Below are positions 7,914 through 16,407 of a DNA stretch of 64,000 nt, one piece after another; positions within the stretch are counted from its first letter, which is position 1, and the number at the start of each line of letters is the position of its first letter. The notes under the pieces were generated by a model, which was not told the DNA's origin, did no database searches, and saw only the letters and a program-made list of their open reading frames with translations. Made by a program: the position numbers and the translations under genes. The stretch comes from Salibacterium halotolerans (GTDB lineage Bacteria > Bacillota > Bacilli > Bacillales > Marinococcaceae), in the NCBI RefSeq assembly GCF_900115625.1, contig NZ_FOXD01000011.1, positions 1 to 64,000 on the forward strand, written 5' to 3'.

Positions 7914-8882
7914 ATGACTATTTCAGTAGTAGGGAGCATTAACAACGACATTGTTGCGGTCATCGATCAGTACCCAAAACGGGGGGACACGATTTTTGGA
8001 AAAGAAATTCAGTATTTTCCCGGCGGAAAAGGAGCAAACCAGGCCACAGCTGCGGCAAGATTTGAGAAGCATGTCCGTATGATAGGGGCGGTAGGCAGCG
8101 ATTATTATGGAGAAAATCTTATGAAAAGCTTAGACTCTTCCAATGTGGACACCCGGTTCGTGAAAAAATCTGAAAAATATGCAACAGGCACAGCGATTGT
8201 CGCGATTGACAGCACCTCGGAAAATACGATGTTTGTTATGAAAGGTGCCAATGAGGATCTGCTGCCGGAAGATGTGGAACCCCCATTTAGAGAAACGAAT
8301 GATACCAGTGTTCTGCTCGTGCAGATGGAGGTTCCCCAGGAAACGGTCATCCGGTCCATGCAGCTTGCCAAAGAAAGAAACATATATACGATTCTCGACC
8401 CTGCGCCGGCGGAAGGAATAACCGTAAAAGCACTGGAATATGCCGATATTATCACTCCAAATAGACAAGAAACGTACCACATGCTGGGTATTGATGTTGT
8501 GAATGTGGACACTGCAGTTCATGCGGCAAGAACATTTGAAAGTATGGGCGTAAAAAACTCGATTATAAAAATGGCGGATCAAGGTTCGGTGGTTTATCAA
8601 AATGGAGATTGGCAGCATATCCCTGCGATATCAGTAGAAGCTGTAGACAGTGTCGGGGCAGGAGATGCGTTCGCAGGAACACTGGCCTGCTGTATGGAGG
8701 AAGGGATAGATTTGGTAAAAGCAGCGAGATTTGCAACAGCTGTGGGAGCACTGAAGGTGACAAAGGTTGGAGCACAGGTGGGCATACCTTATAAAGAGGA
8801 GGTGCGCGAATTCTGTTCGCAGCTGGGAGAAGAATATGTTCTTGATAAAGAGTCGGCTTTTGAAAGGGGTTTTTCAGGATGA
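7914..8882 (+). CDS. PfkB-family sugar kinase, ribokinase-like
   Basis: This 322-residue cytoplasmic kinase carries the two PfkB signatures: GGKGANQATAAARF near residue 39 and SVGAGDAFAGT with the catalytic aspartate near residue 250. The N-terminal VVGSINNDIV and the ribokinase-like length suggest a pentose or ketohexose substrate. It probably phosphorylates the sugar imported by the following ABC system, giving the substrate of the preceding epimerase. Its TGA overlaps the ATG of the next gene (ATGA), showing translational coupling. Ribokinase proper (rbsK) and allulose kinase are both possible. Confidence 0.88.
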   Translation: MTISVVGSINNDIVAVIDQYPKRGDTIFGKEIQYFPGGKGANQATAAARFEKHVRMIGAVGSDYYGENLMKSLDSSNVDTRFVKKSEKYATGTAIVAIDSTSENTMFVMKGANEDLLPEDVEPPFRETNDTSVLLVQMEVPQETVIRSMQLAKERNIYTILDPAPAEGITVKALEYADIITPNRQETYHMLGIDVVNVDTAVHAARTFESMGVKNSIIKMADQGSVVYQNGDWQHIPAISVEAVDSVGAGDAFAGTLACCMEEGIDLVKAARFATAVGALKVTKVGAQVGIPYKEEVREFCSQLGEEYVLDKESAFERGFSG

Positions 8883-10435
8883 GCGAATACATCCTTGAAA
8901 TGGAGCATATCAGCAAAACATTCCCTGGCGTAAAAGCATTGGATAATGTTGAACTTAAAGTGCAAAAAGGAGAAGTGCACGCGTTGATCGGGGAGAATGG
9001 AGCTGGAAAATCAACGCTGATTAAAGTATTGGCAGGAATTCATGGCGCAGATGAAGGGGGAAAATATTTATTCGAAGGGGAAAAGGCTGATATTCAAGAA
9101 CCGATGGATGCCACGCTGAAAGGAATGTCGATTATTTACCAGGATCTCAGCCTATTTCCTAATTTAAGCGTGGCGGAAAATATATATATCGGAAGAGACA
9201 GTAAAAAAAAACCTTGGACAAAAATAAACTGGAAATCAATGAAAAAACTTGCCAATAAGGCATTGGCTGAACTGGATATGGATATCGACCTTAACAAAAA
9301 AGTCGAATTATTGAGTATTGCCCAGCAGCAGATGATAGAGATAGCCAGAGCACTTGCTTTTGATTCAAAATTAATTGTTATGGATGAACCGACATCCTCT
9401 CTTTCTTCCGGAGAAGTGGAGAAACTCTATAATGTGATAGACAAACTAAAGGAACGAGGCATCTCTGTTATATTTATCAGTCATAAGTTAAAGGAGCTGT
9501 TTCGTGTTTCAGACCGTTTTACTGTGTTGCGAGACGGCCAGTATGTAGGAACTTACGATGTGAATGAAATAGACGAACAAGGACTTATTAAAAAGATGGT
9601 AGGGCGGGAAGTTGTTTACGAAACGAACAAAGAAAAAGCCGAAACGGGAGAAAAATTATTTGAAATCAGCAGCTTTTCAAAAGAGGGGAATTTCAAAGAT
9701 ATTGATTTAACTCTGCACAGGGGTGAAATTCTGGCAATAACCGGATTGGTAGGCTCTGGACGTACAGAACTGGCTCAATCTATATTCGGTATTACTAAAA
9801 ATGTACAGGGTGAAATGTGGTTGAAAGGGGAGGAGCTGAAAATCTCTTCTTCTGAGGATGCGGTGAAAAAGGGTATAGCCTATGTTCCTGAGGCAAGACA
9901 GACTCAAGGATTGGTACTTGAACAGTCCGTCATCAATAACATGACTCTTCCCATCATCGATACATTGCGCAATAAGTTGAAGCTGATAGATCGTAATGTA
10001 GAAAAGAATCTGACGGATCAGTATATAAAGTCGCTGGACGTAAGACCTGCTATTCCCGAGCTGACCGCTGATAAACTTTCCGGGGGAAACCAACAGAAAG
10101 TTGTTATCGGTAAGTGGCTGTCGGCACAGCCCAAACTGCTCATTATCGATGAACCGACAAACGGTATTGATATCGGAGCAAAAACAGAGATTCATAAACT
10201 TCTGAGGAGAATGGTTAATGAAGGAATAGGAGTCATTATGATTTCGTCAGAACTCCCCGAGGTCTTATCTGTAAGTGACAGAATCCTGGTTATGAGCCGA
10301 GGTAGAATCGCGGGAGAAATGAATACTGTAGACGCTGATCAGGAAGAAATAATGAAACTCGCCCTGGATAATGAGGGCATTGAGAGCGGAAACGATACAA
10401 AGACCCCTAACGGAACGCACCATCAGGAGGTTTAG
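8879..10435 (+). CDS. sugar ABC transporter ATP-binding protein, two-domain (RbsA/LsrA type)
   Basis: A 518-residue ATPase with two fused nucleotide-binding domains. The first has Walker A GENGAGKST, a degenerate signature LSIAQQQMIEIARAL and Walker B LIVMDEPTSS. The second has the altered Walker A GLVGSGRTE typical of this subfamily, the signature LSGGNQQKVVIGKWL and LLIIDEPTNG. It energises import by the two permeases that follow, working on the inner face of the membrane. It overlaps the kinase gene by four bases and ends two bases before the first permease. Confidence 0.93.
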   Translation: MSEYILEMEHISKTFPGVKALDNVELKVQKGEVHALIGENGAGKSTLIKVLAGIHGADEGGKYLFEGEKADIQEPMDATLKGMSIIYQDLSLFPNLSVAENIYIGRDSKKKPWTKINWKSMKKLANKALAELDMDIDLNKKVELLSIAQQQMIEIARALAFDSKLIVMDEPTSSLSSGEVEKLYNVIDKLKERGISVIFISHKLKELFRVSDRFTVLRDGQYVGTYDVNEIDEQGLIKKMVGREVVYETNKEKAETGEKLFEISSFSKEGNFKDIDLTLHRGEILAITGLVGSGRTELAQSIFGITKNVQGEMWLKGEELKISSSEDAVKKGIAYVPEARQTQGLVLEQSVINNMTLPIIDTLRNKLKLIDRNVEKNLTDQYIKSLDVRPAIPELTADKLSGGNQQKVVIGKWLSAQPKLLIIDEPTNGIDIGAKTEIHKLLRRMVNEGIGVIMISSELPEVLSVSDRILVMSRGRIAGEMNTVDADQEEIMKLALDNEGIESGNDTKTPNGTHHQEV

Positions 10436-10437
10436 GT

Positions 10438-11427
10438 ATGAAACTTTTATTAAAACAGAAAGAATTCAGTGTTTTGGCAATAATCTTAATAATTACAGTC
10501 ATTCTATCCTTTGTCAGCCCGGTTTTCTTAACGGTTCAGAACTGGTTGGACATTATAGAAGGAAATACGGTGATAGGAATTTTGGCTATAGGTATGACAT
10601 TGATCATTATAACAAGCGACATTGATGTTTCGGTAGCTGCTTTAACTACCGCCGTTACCGTTTCGATTGGGTACCTGTTTCAGTTTCTTCCGGATAATTG
10701 GAGTTCAGTGGTTCTGATATTTTTAATAGCACCACTGATCGGCATGCTGCTCGGAGCGTTTAATGGTCTATTGGTATCCAGAATAAAGATACCTGCCATT
10801 GTAGTAACTCTTGGAACGCTGAATATTTTTTCTGGATTAGTGTTGTATATAACCAATGGAAATTATATTAACAGTACGAATTTTCCGGATTCCTTTTTGG
10901 CATTTTCCAACATTGAAATGGCAGGGATTCCAATACTGATTTACTTATTTGCTCTTGTAGCATTTGGTACATGGTTTATCCTGAAATACACATTAATTGG
11001 CAGATCGGTGTTAGCCATTGGTGGAAATGCTCAATCCTCTGTTCGTGTAGGGATTAACTTTGAGAAAGTAAAGATGTTTGTTTTTAGTTATATGGGATTT
11101 CTTGGCGGTATAGCTGCGATTGCTCAAACGTCCTATACCAGCGCTATTGATCCAAATGGATTGGCAGGTATGGAACTGACAGTTATTGCAGCAGTAGTAC
11201 TCGGAGGTGCCAATATTCATGGAGGACGGGGTTCCATACCGGGAACACTGCTTGGAGTACTCCTTTTAGCGATTATGCAAAATGGTATGATCCTGGCCCG
11301 AATTGATGTTTTCTGGCAAAACGTCGTAACAGGTGCCATTATTGTTATCGCTGTATCTTATGATGAAATCAATCACAGAAGAAATCAGGAAAAACTATCA
11401 AATATTGATGTTAAGGAGGCCTCTTAA
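10438..11427 (+). CDS. sugar ABC transporter permease 1 (RbsC/LsrC type)
   Basis: This 329-residue membrane protein of the BPD_transp_2 family has about eight to ten hydrophobic segments. Landmarks are GMTLIIITSDIDVSVAAL and the C-terminal AVVLGGANIHGGRGSIPGT. It pairs with the non-identical permease encoded one base downstream. Ribosome site AGGAGG precedes the ATG. The usual GGIDLSV motif is changed to SDIDVSV here. Confidence 0.92.
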   Translation: MKLLLKQKEFSVLAIILIITVILSFVSPVFLTVQNWLDIIEGNTVIGILAIGMTLIIITSDIDVSVAALTTAVTVSIGYLFQFLPDNWSSVVLIFLIAPLIGMLLGAFNGLLVSRIKIPAIVVTLGTLNIFSGLVLYITNGNYINSTNFPDSFLAFSNIEMAGIPILIYLFALVAFGTWFILKYTLIGRSVLAIGGNAQSSVRVGINFEKVKMFVFSYMGFLGGIAAIAQTSYTSAIDPNGLAGMELTVIAAVVLGGANIHGGRGSIPGTLLGVLLLAIMQNGMILARIDVFWQNVVTGAIIVIAVSYDEINHRRNQEKLSNIDVKEAS

Positions 11428-11428
11428 C

Positions 11429-12397
11429 ATGAACGCGAAACTTTCAAAAGAGAGCATATTAGGCCTTATTGCTATCGGGATATTTGTTGGGATGAGTTTG
11501 TTCACACCAAGGTTCTTTTCTTCCAGCAATTTGAGTAACATGATGTTTCAACTTCCTGAATTCGGATTGATTGCACTGGGTATGATGGTCGTTATTATAA
11601 CCGGGGGAATTGATCTTTCGATAACGTATATTGCTGCATTTTCAGGGGTAGGAGCAGCATTAATGATGACAAATGGTTTCGGAATTTTACCGGCAATCAT
11701 TGTAGGTATTCTGTTTGCTTTAGCATGCGGGGCTTTCAATGGAATCGTGGTCTCAAGAATTGGAGTGCCGCCGATCCTTGTAACGCTTGGAACGATGGTG
11801 TTGTTTGAAGGTGTCATACTGGCCATAACCAGCGGAAACGCTATTTCGGGCTTTCCTGATGCTTACAGTTTAATAGGGAATGGATATTATATGGGGATTA
11901 TCCCGTTATCTCTTCTCATATTACTATTTTTCATTATATTGACTGGAATATTACTAAATAAGTCAACGTGGGGAAGAAGAGTTTACATGTATGGCAGTAA
12001 TGATACAGCCACATTATTTTCAGGTGTAAAAAACAGCAAAGTATTAATGAAAGTATATTTGTATGCCAGTCTGCTTGCAGCAGTGTCAGCTATCATCATG
12101 ACTTCCCGTTATAATTCAGTGAAAGTTGATTTAGGTTCTTCTTACCTTCTGCAGAGTGTTGCTGCTGCAGTGCTGGGAGGAACCAACATTCACGGCGGGT
12201 ATGGAAAAGTAATGGGAACCATATATGCTGTTTTAATATTTCAGTTTATCAGAAATGGCCTGAACTTGATGGGAGCGCATTCTTCATTGGTAGATGTGGT
12301 TATTGGCGCCATTTTGATTGTTGTTCTTACGTTTAACTTTTTCTCTGACAAATTCAGTAGAAAAAAGGCGGAAAACACGCCGGAGAAAGCAGCTTAG
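11429..12397 (+). CDS. sugar ABC transporter permease 2 (RbsC/LsrD type)
   Basis: A 322-residue permease of the same family as its neighbour, with GMMVVIITGGIDLSITY and AAVLGGTNIHGGYGK. The start at ATG 11429 is set by AAGGAGG ten bases upstream and only one base of spacing after the previous stop. A longer reading would overlap the first permease. Two distinct permease genes are typical of rhamnose and LsrCD systems, whereas ribose systems usually have one. Confidence 0.92.
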   Translation: MNAKLSKESILGLIAIGIFVGMSLFTPRFFSSSNLSNMMFQLPEFGLIALGMMVVIITGGIDLSITYIAAFSGVGAALMMTNGFGILPAIIVGILFALACGAFNGIVVSRIGVPPILVTLGTMVLFEGVILAITSGNAISGFPDAYSLIGNGYYMGIIPLSLLILLFFIILTGILLNKSTWGRRVYMYGSNDTATLFSGVKNSKVLMKVYLYASLLAAVSAIIMTSRYNSVKVDLGSSYLLQSVAAAVLGGTNIHGGYGKVMGTIYAVLIFQFIRNGLNLMGAHSSLVDVVIGAILIVVLTFNFFSDKFSRKKAENTPEKAA

Positions 12398-12412
12398 AAT
12401 GATTTCTATCGT

Positions 12413-12443
12413 TTTATAAACCCGGTATTCCGGGGTTTATAAA
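12413..12443 (+). other. intercistronic stem-loop before the binding-protein gene
   Basis: TTTATAAACCCGG pairs with CCGGGGTTTATAAA, a stem of about 13 bp with one bulge, and no T tract follows. Such hairpins often stabilise or uncouple the mRNA of the abundant binding protein. Confidence 0.55.
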
Positions 12444-12469
12444 TAAATTAAAAAAGGGGAGGTTCAAAC

Positions 12470-13555
12470 ATGAAAAAGTTGTGGTTGTCTATGACTGTTG
12501 TGTTCTTTGGACTTATTTTATTGGCTGGGTGTGTATCAGAAGAAAGTGCCGGCAGTGGAAATTCAGGAAGCTCCGATGGAGAAACATCAGGCAGTTCCGG
12601 GGAAGGGGAAAGCAGCAGCGGAGAATCCGGATCCGACGACGGAAACACGGATATTGCGGTAGTCCCTAAACTTGTAGGTATTCCGTATTTTAATGCTTCG
12701 GAAACAGGGGCGGAACAAGCAGGAGAAGATTTGGGAGTGAATGTGGAATATACAGGGCCGACGGAGGCCGATGCTGCCGCCCAGGTAAAAGTGATCGAAG
12801 ACTTAATTTCTCAGGGTATGGACACGATTGCCGTTGCTCCAAACGACCCTGCTTCTGTGGAGCCCGTTCTCAAAAAAGCAAAAGAACAGGGAATAAACGT
12901 TATGGACTGGGACACTCCTGCAGATAAAGAATTGGTGGATCTATCTGTGAAACAAGTAGATGATGAAGAATTTGGACGCCATATGGCGGAAAAACTTGTA
13001 GAAGCAATGGGAACGGAAGACGGTAAGATTGCTATTTTGACCGGCGGTCTTTCAGCTGCCAACCTGAATTTGTGGATTGAAGCCGCTAAGAAAGAATTTA
13101 ATGAAAACTATCCTAATATCGAAATTGTTTCAGAGAAAATACCGACGGAAGAAAAGCAGCAGGTGGCGTATCAAAAAACACTTGATCTGCTGAAGTCGTA
13201 TCCTGATCTGGATGGCGTCCTCGCTGTTTCCACTCCGGCACCATTAGGAGCAGCACAAGCTGTACAGGAGCAGGGTGTACAGGACGAAGTATCTGTCGTC
13301 GGGTCTGCTCTTCCTACTGATTCTGAACCATTTCTAGAGGATGGATCTCTCGATACAGCCGTGTTGTGGAATCCTAAAAAGCTTGGGTACCTTACAGTAG
13401 CTTTAGGAAAAATGCTGGCAGAAGGAGAAATGCCTGAAGATGGACAGCAAATCGAAAATGTAGGTGAAATTACTGTTAAAGATGACGGAAAAACAGTAAT
13501 TATGGGGCCGCCTCAAGATTTCACAAAAGAAAACGCCTCGGACTTTGACTTTTAA
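12470..13555 (+). CDS. sugar-binding lipoprotein of the ABC transporter (LsrB/RhaS-like)
   Basis: This 361-residue protein has a lipoprotein signal peptide with lipobox LLAGC (Cys21), then a serine-glycine-acidic linker to about residue 60, then a periplasmic-binding-protein fold. The stretch VVPKLVGIPYFNASETGAEQ and VEYTGPTEADAAAQ matches the pattern I recall for LsrB and RhaS binding proteins more than RbsB. It would capture the sugar outside the membrane for the two permeases. The ligand cannot be told from sequence. It is the last gene before a strong terminator. Confidence 0.9.
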   Translation: MKKLWLSMTVVFFGLILLAGCVSEESAGSGNSGSSDGETSGSSGEGESSSGESGSDDGNTDIAVVPKLVGIPYFNASETGAEQAGEDLGVNVEYTGPTEADAAAQVKVIEDLISQGMDTIAVAPNDPASVEPVLKKAKEQGINVMDWDTPADKELVDLSVKQVDDEEFGRHMAEKLVEAMGTEDGKIAILTGGLSAANLNLWIEAAKKEFNENYPNIEIVSEKIPTEEKQQVAYQKTLDLLKSYPDLDGVLAVSTPAPLGAAQAVQEQGVQDEVSVVGSALPTDSEPFLEDGSLDTAVLWNPKKLGYLTVALGKMLAEGEMPEDGQQIENVGEITVKDDGKTVIMGPPQDFTKENASDFDF

Positions 13556-13570
13556 TTGAAGGAGTAAGCC

Positions 13571-13609
13571 AAAGCGGTCAAATATGATTGATTATTTGAC
13601 CGCTTTTTT
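13571..13609 (+). terminator. terminator after the binding-protein gene
   Basis: AAAGCGGTCAAATA (13571-13584) pairs perfectly with TATTTGACCGCTTT (13593-13606) and is followed by T residues. It separates the binding-protein gene from the epimerase gene that starts 29 bases later, so that gene is probably expressed by read-through. Confidence 0.9.
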
Positions 13610-13637
13610 AACTTATAGCAACAGGAGGTTGAAGAAA

Positions 13638-14591
13638 TTGAAACAGAATTATGAATTAAAAAACGAAAAGATAGAAAAGAAGTTTCAGGAACTGCTGGAT
13701 AGTCGAATGATTGACACGACAGAACGTCTTACGTTTTCCTGGAGCAACTGGGGGTTTGGTTTTGAATCATTGGAAGACTCGTTTGACCGTCTGTATCAAG
13801 CAGGTATTGAATATATCGAAATTCATGGAAATCACTACGGGAAAGATTTAGGATACAGTAAGAAAGAAACAAAAAAGCTTATGGAAAAATATAATATGGG
13901 TGTTTCCGGGGTCTGTGGGATGTATTCTGCTGACAATGACCTTTCGAGTAATAATCCGAGAAAGAGGTAGGAAGCGATTGATTATATAAAGCGTGAAATA
14001 GAGTTCACAAACGAAGTGGGCGGCTCGTACTTATTAGTGGTACCGGGTGCGGTAGGCAGGCCGCAGCCCTATGATGATATGGAAGTGGAAAGAAGTATTC
14101 ATTCTATTCAGTGTGTTGCTGATTTATTTTATACACATGGCATAAAGGCTGCGGTGGAGCCGGTGCGTGCTGCTGAGGTGAGCATGATACACACAGTGAA
14201 AGAGGCAAAAGATTATATCAATAAAGTCGATCATCACGGTGTTCAATATATAAATGGAGATACCTATCATATGCAGTCCGAAGAGGCGCATATCGGGGAA
14301 GCGATAGTAGGAGCACAAGATTACCTCGTAAATCTTCATATGGCTGATAGTAATAGAGGAGCCCTGGGGGACGGGCATATGGATATAGATATGATTATCA
14401 TGGCGCTGTATGTGATTCGTTATAATCAGAAAGAAGCATTTGTGACCCCGGAACCATTGGGACCGGGAGGAGATCCGTATCCGGCCATGCATGCAAAACC
14501 GAACCAGGAAAAGCTGAAGCACCTTGTGAATCAAAGTGTATCCTATTTTCGTGAACGGGAATCATGTTTATTAAAAGGGAAAAATAATTAA
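13638..14591 (+). pseudogene. sugar-phosphate isomerase/epimerase interrupted by an in-frame TAG
   Basis: The full frame would encode about 317 residues of the AP-endonuclease-2/xylose-isomerase-like TIM-barrel family (relatives of D-tagatose/allulose 3-epimerases). Start TTG 13638 has AGGAGGT nine bases upstream. A single TAG at 13968-13970 stops the first part after SSNNPRKR. The same frame continues without a gap as EAIDYIKREIEFTNEVGGSY. Likely metal ligands all lie downstream: AAVEPVRAAE, NGDTYHM, NLHMADS and VTPEPLG. Changing TAG to CAG (Gln) would restore a normal protein. The second part could in principle restart at GTG 14016, but it would lack the first barrel strands. It is a recent pseudogene, a sequencing error, or a read-through case. 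Confidence 0.85.
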
Positions 14592-14646
14592 GTTATTAGT
14601 ACAAGTTACAAACCGGCAATAGGAATAATAGTGAAAATAACTTGTA

Positions 14647-14698
14647 TTGTTATTTTCATTGGATTTGTTTATAATGTGATGTATTTGTACGTACATGA
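14647..14698 (+). promoter_or_regulatory. araB promoter and AraR operator
   Basis: TTGTTA (14647-14652) and TATAAT (14670-14675) are 17 bp apart. ATTTGTACGTACATGA (14683-14698) is the best AraR-box match in the window and lies at the transcription start. Confidence 0.8.
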
Positions 14699-14725
14699 TT
14701 AGCAGTGAATACAGGGGGAATGGAG

Positions 14726-15514
14726 TTGGGTCAATATACGATAGGAATTGACTTTGGGACATTGTCCGGTCGCGCTGTTGTTATGGATACGAGGAATGGA
14801 ACGAAACTTGCGGCAGCAGCAGCGGATTATCCGCACGCCGTATTGGACGATGAGCTTCCGCAGCAGATTAAGCTGGGGGATGACTGGGCGCTGCAGCATC
14901 CAGGGGACTATATTCACGTGCTGAAAACGGCTGTGCCGGAGGCGGTACAACAGTCCGGAGTGCCAAAAGAAGACGTGATCGGCATTGCGATTGATTTTAC
15001 GGCCTGTACGATGATTTCTGTAAGCGTTGACAATGAGCCTTTGTGTCTGAAGGAAGAGTGGAACGATCACCCGCACAGCTGGGTGAAACTCTGGAAGCAC
15101 CATGCCGCGCAGCCTCATGCGAACCGTCTGAATGAAGTGCTGGAGCAGAAGCCTCCTGACATTCTTTCCCGGTATGGCGGCAAATTGTCGTCAGAATGGA
15201 TGATCGCCAAAATCATGCAGGTTGTAGAGGAAGCACCGGAAGTGTACGAGGAAGCCGATCAATTTCTGGAAGCCGCCGACTGGGTGACGTCCCAGATGAC
15301 CGGTATCGTTCGCAAAAATAGCTGCACAGCCGGCTACAAGGCGATTTGGCATAAACGGGAAGGGTATTTGGATAAAGAAACGTTGAAAGCGATTTCAATG
15401 ATGATGGATCCTTTAACAGGAGCGGTATGCAGCCCTCCTGAAATATGGCAGATGACAGATGAGATGCTGACCGCACAGAAAGCCTGGCTTCCTCAATACG
15501 GGCAGGCCGTATAA
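14726..15514 (+). pseudogene. araB: ribulokinase, truncated to the N-terminal half
   Basis: The 262 residues match the first half of L-ribulokinase (normally about 560): YTIGIDFGTLSGRAVVMD, GIAIDFTACTMISV, SWVKLWKHHAAQPHA, GGKLSSEWMI, EAADWVTSQMTG and NSCTAGYKAIWHK. The reading ends at TAA after QYGQAV. The second FGGY domain, with the ATP-binding and catalytic aspartate residues, is absent, so kinase activity is not expected. Start TTG 14726 is chosen because AGGGGG lies seven bases upstream. ATG 14720 is too close to that site. The promoter and AraR operator remain intact. A second, complete araB could exist elsewhere in the genome. Confidence 0.88.
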
Positions 15515-15664
15515 AACGCAGAGAAAAATCTCAAATCCAGTGACGTGCTTCCCACCAATGAGTATTATCGTGGAGCGGCCCGTGGGAACGTAAAGACAGT
15601 GGAAGAAATGAAACAACAGCCGGAAGCAGCAGCCAAAAATGCCTCAGAGACCGATAAATCATAA
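15515..15664 (+). other. in-frame open remnant after the truncated araB
   Basis: The araB frame stays open for 49 codons past its TAA, ending at TAA 15662-15664. It includes the segment LPTNEYYRGAARGNVKTVEE. I do not recognise this as the ribulokinase C-terminus. It may be the tail of another gene joined by a deletion, or a chance open stretch. Confidence 0.35.
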
Positions 15665-15784
15665 CTCTCTTTATCCCCGTATTTCTGTGAGTGAATAGGG
15701 GGAACTTCTTTCGCATAGAGCCATACCTACCTTGGAATCAAATATGTTACAGTAATATAAAAACATAGAAAGAAGGGTGAGAGA

Positions 15785-15978
15785 ATGCCGGAATCCGTGT
15801 ACTGGGGAGATCTTATTTTTTCTCTGCTCATGATACTGGTTGTCATTGCGGTTCTTGTTCTTGTGGCAGGCGCTGTCATAAAGGTTTTTCCAAGAAAAAG
15901 AAAGAGACGGAGGAAATGAATCAAAAACTCGACCGCATTATTACTCTTCTTGAAAAAGGTGAAGATTTTCGAAAATAG
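15785..15978 (+). pseudogene. small DUF4083-like membrane protein, split by a frameshift
   Basis: ATG 15785 opens a 44-residue frame with one long membrane segment and a basic tail ending at TGA 15917-15919. An ATG overlapping that stop (15916) opens a second frame, MNQKLDRIITLLEKGEDFRK, ending at 15978. Small DUF4083 proteins join exactly such a helix to a K(L/I)D(R/K)II(E/T)LLE tail. A -1 shift in the A-rich run near 15892-15905 would restore one protein of about 64 residues. It could be a mutation, an error, or two coupled small genes. Confidence 0.5.
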
Positions 15979-16032
15979 CCCAAACGGAGTATGATAGATG
16001 TATCAATACTCTATAGAACGATGGTGACATAC

Positions 16033-16407
16033 ATGAAATCTGTTATAGCGGTAGGAGCCGGAGGAGCGGCAGGAACCTGGCTTCGGTATCTCGTGAGCTA
16101 TCAGCTGCAATTTGGTTTTCCAGTGGGAACGATGGTGGAAAATGTATCCGGAAGTCTGCTGCTGGGGCTGTTTTCCGGTTGGTTTGCTGTGAAAGCCCCG
16201 AAAGACTGGGTGAAAGCAGGACTCGGTGTCGGTTTGTGCGGAGGGTATACGACATTCTCCACGTTTGCCTCGGATGCGGTGGAACTTTTACATAAGCAGA
16301 TGATACTTCCAGCGGCTGGATATATATTCGGTACTCTGTTTCTCGGCATAGCGGCTGCTGCGGTTGGCTTTACGGCAGGGCAGAAAGCAGGAGGCGGGCA
16401 TCTATGA
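16033..16407 (+). CDS. crcB1: fluoride channel subunit 1
   Basis: A 124-residue FluC/CrcB protein with four membrane segments. Family motifs are GGAAGTWLRY, ENVSGSLLLG and CGGYTTFSTFASD. The start at ATG 16033 is preferred because GGTGA lies five bases upstream. In-frame ATGs at 15991 and 16021 would add an unusual extension. It overlaps the second subunit gene by ATGA. The two halves should form a heterodimeric fluoride exporter. No fluoride riboswitch pattern is visible upstream. Confidence 0.9.
   Translation: MKSVIAVGAGGAAGTWLRYLVSYQLQFGFPVGTMVENVSGSLLLGLFSGWFAVKAPKDWVKAGLGVGLCGGYTTFSTFASDAVELLHKQMILPAAGYIFGTLFLGIAAAAVGFTAGQKAGGGHL

Noticed and set aside
7214-13555. AI-2 (Lsr) uptake operon
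   Set aside because: The transporter looks LsrACDB-like, but there is no FGGY LsrK kinase, no LsrF or LsrG and no LsrR. The enzymes are an epimerase and a PfkB kinase.
13968-13970. TAG recoded as an amino acid
   Set aside because: TAG serves as a normal stop in other genes of the window (for example qoxB-region and htpX neighbours such as tadB), and no recoding tRNA or enzyme gene is present.
15979-16032. Fluoride riboswitch before crcB1
   Set aside because: Only a short hairpin (GAGTAT with ATACTC) is present. The conserved pseudoknot and loop bases of the crcB motif are not there.
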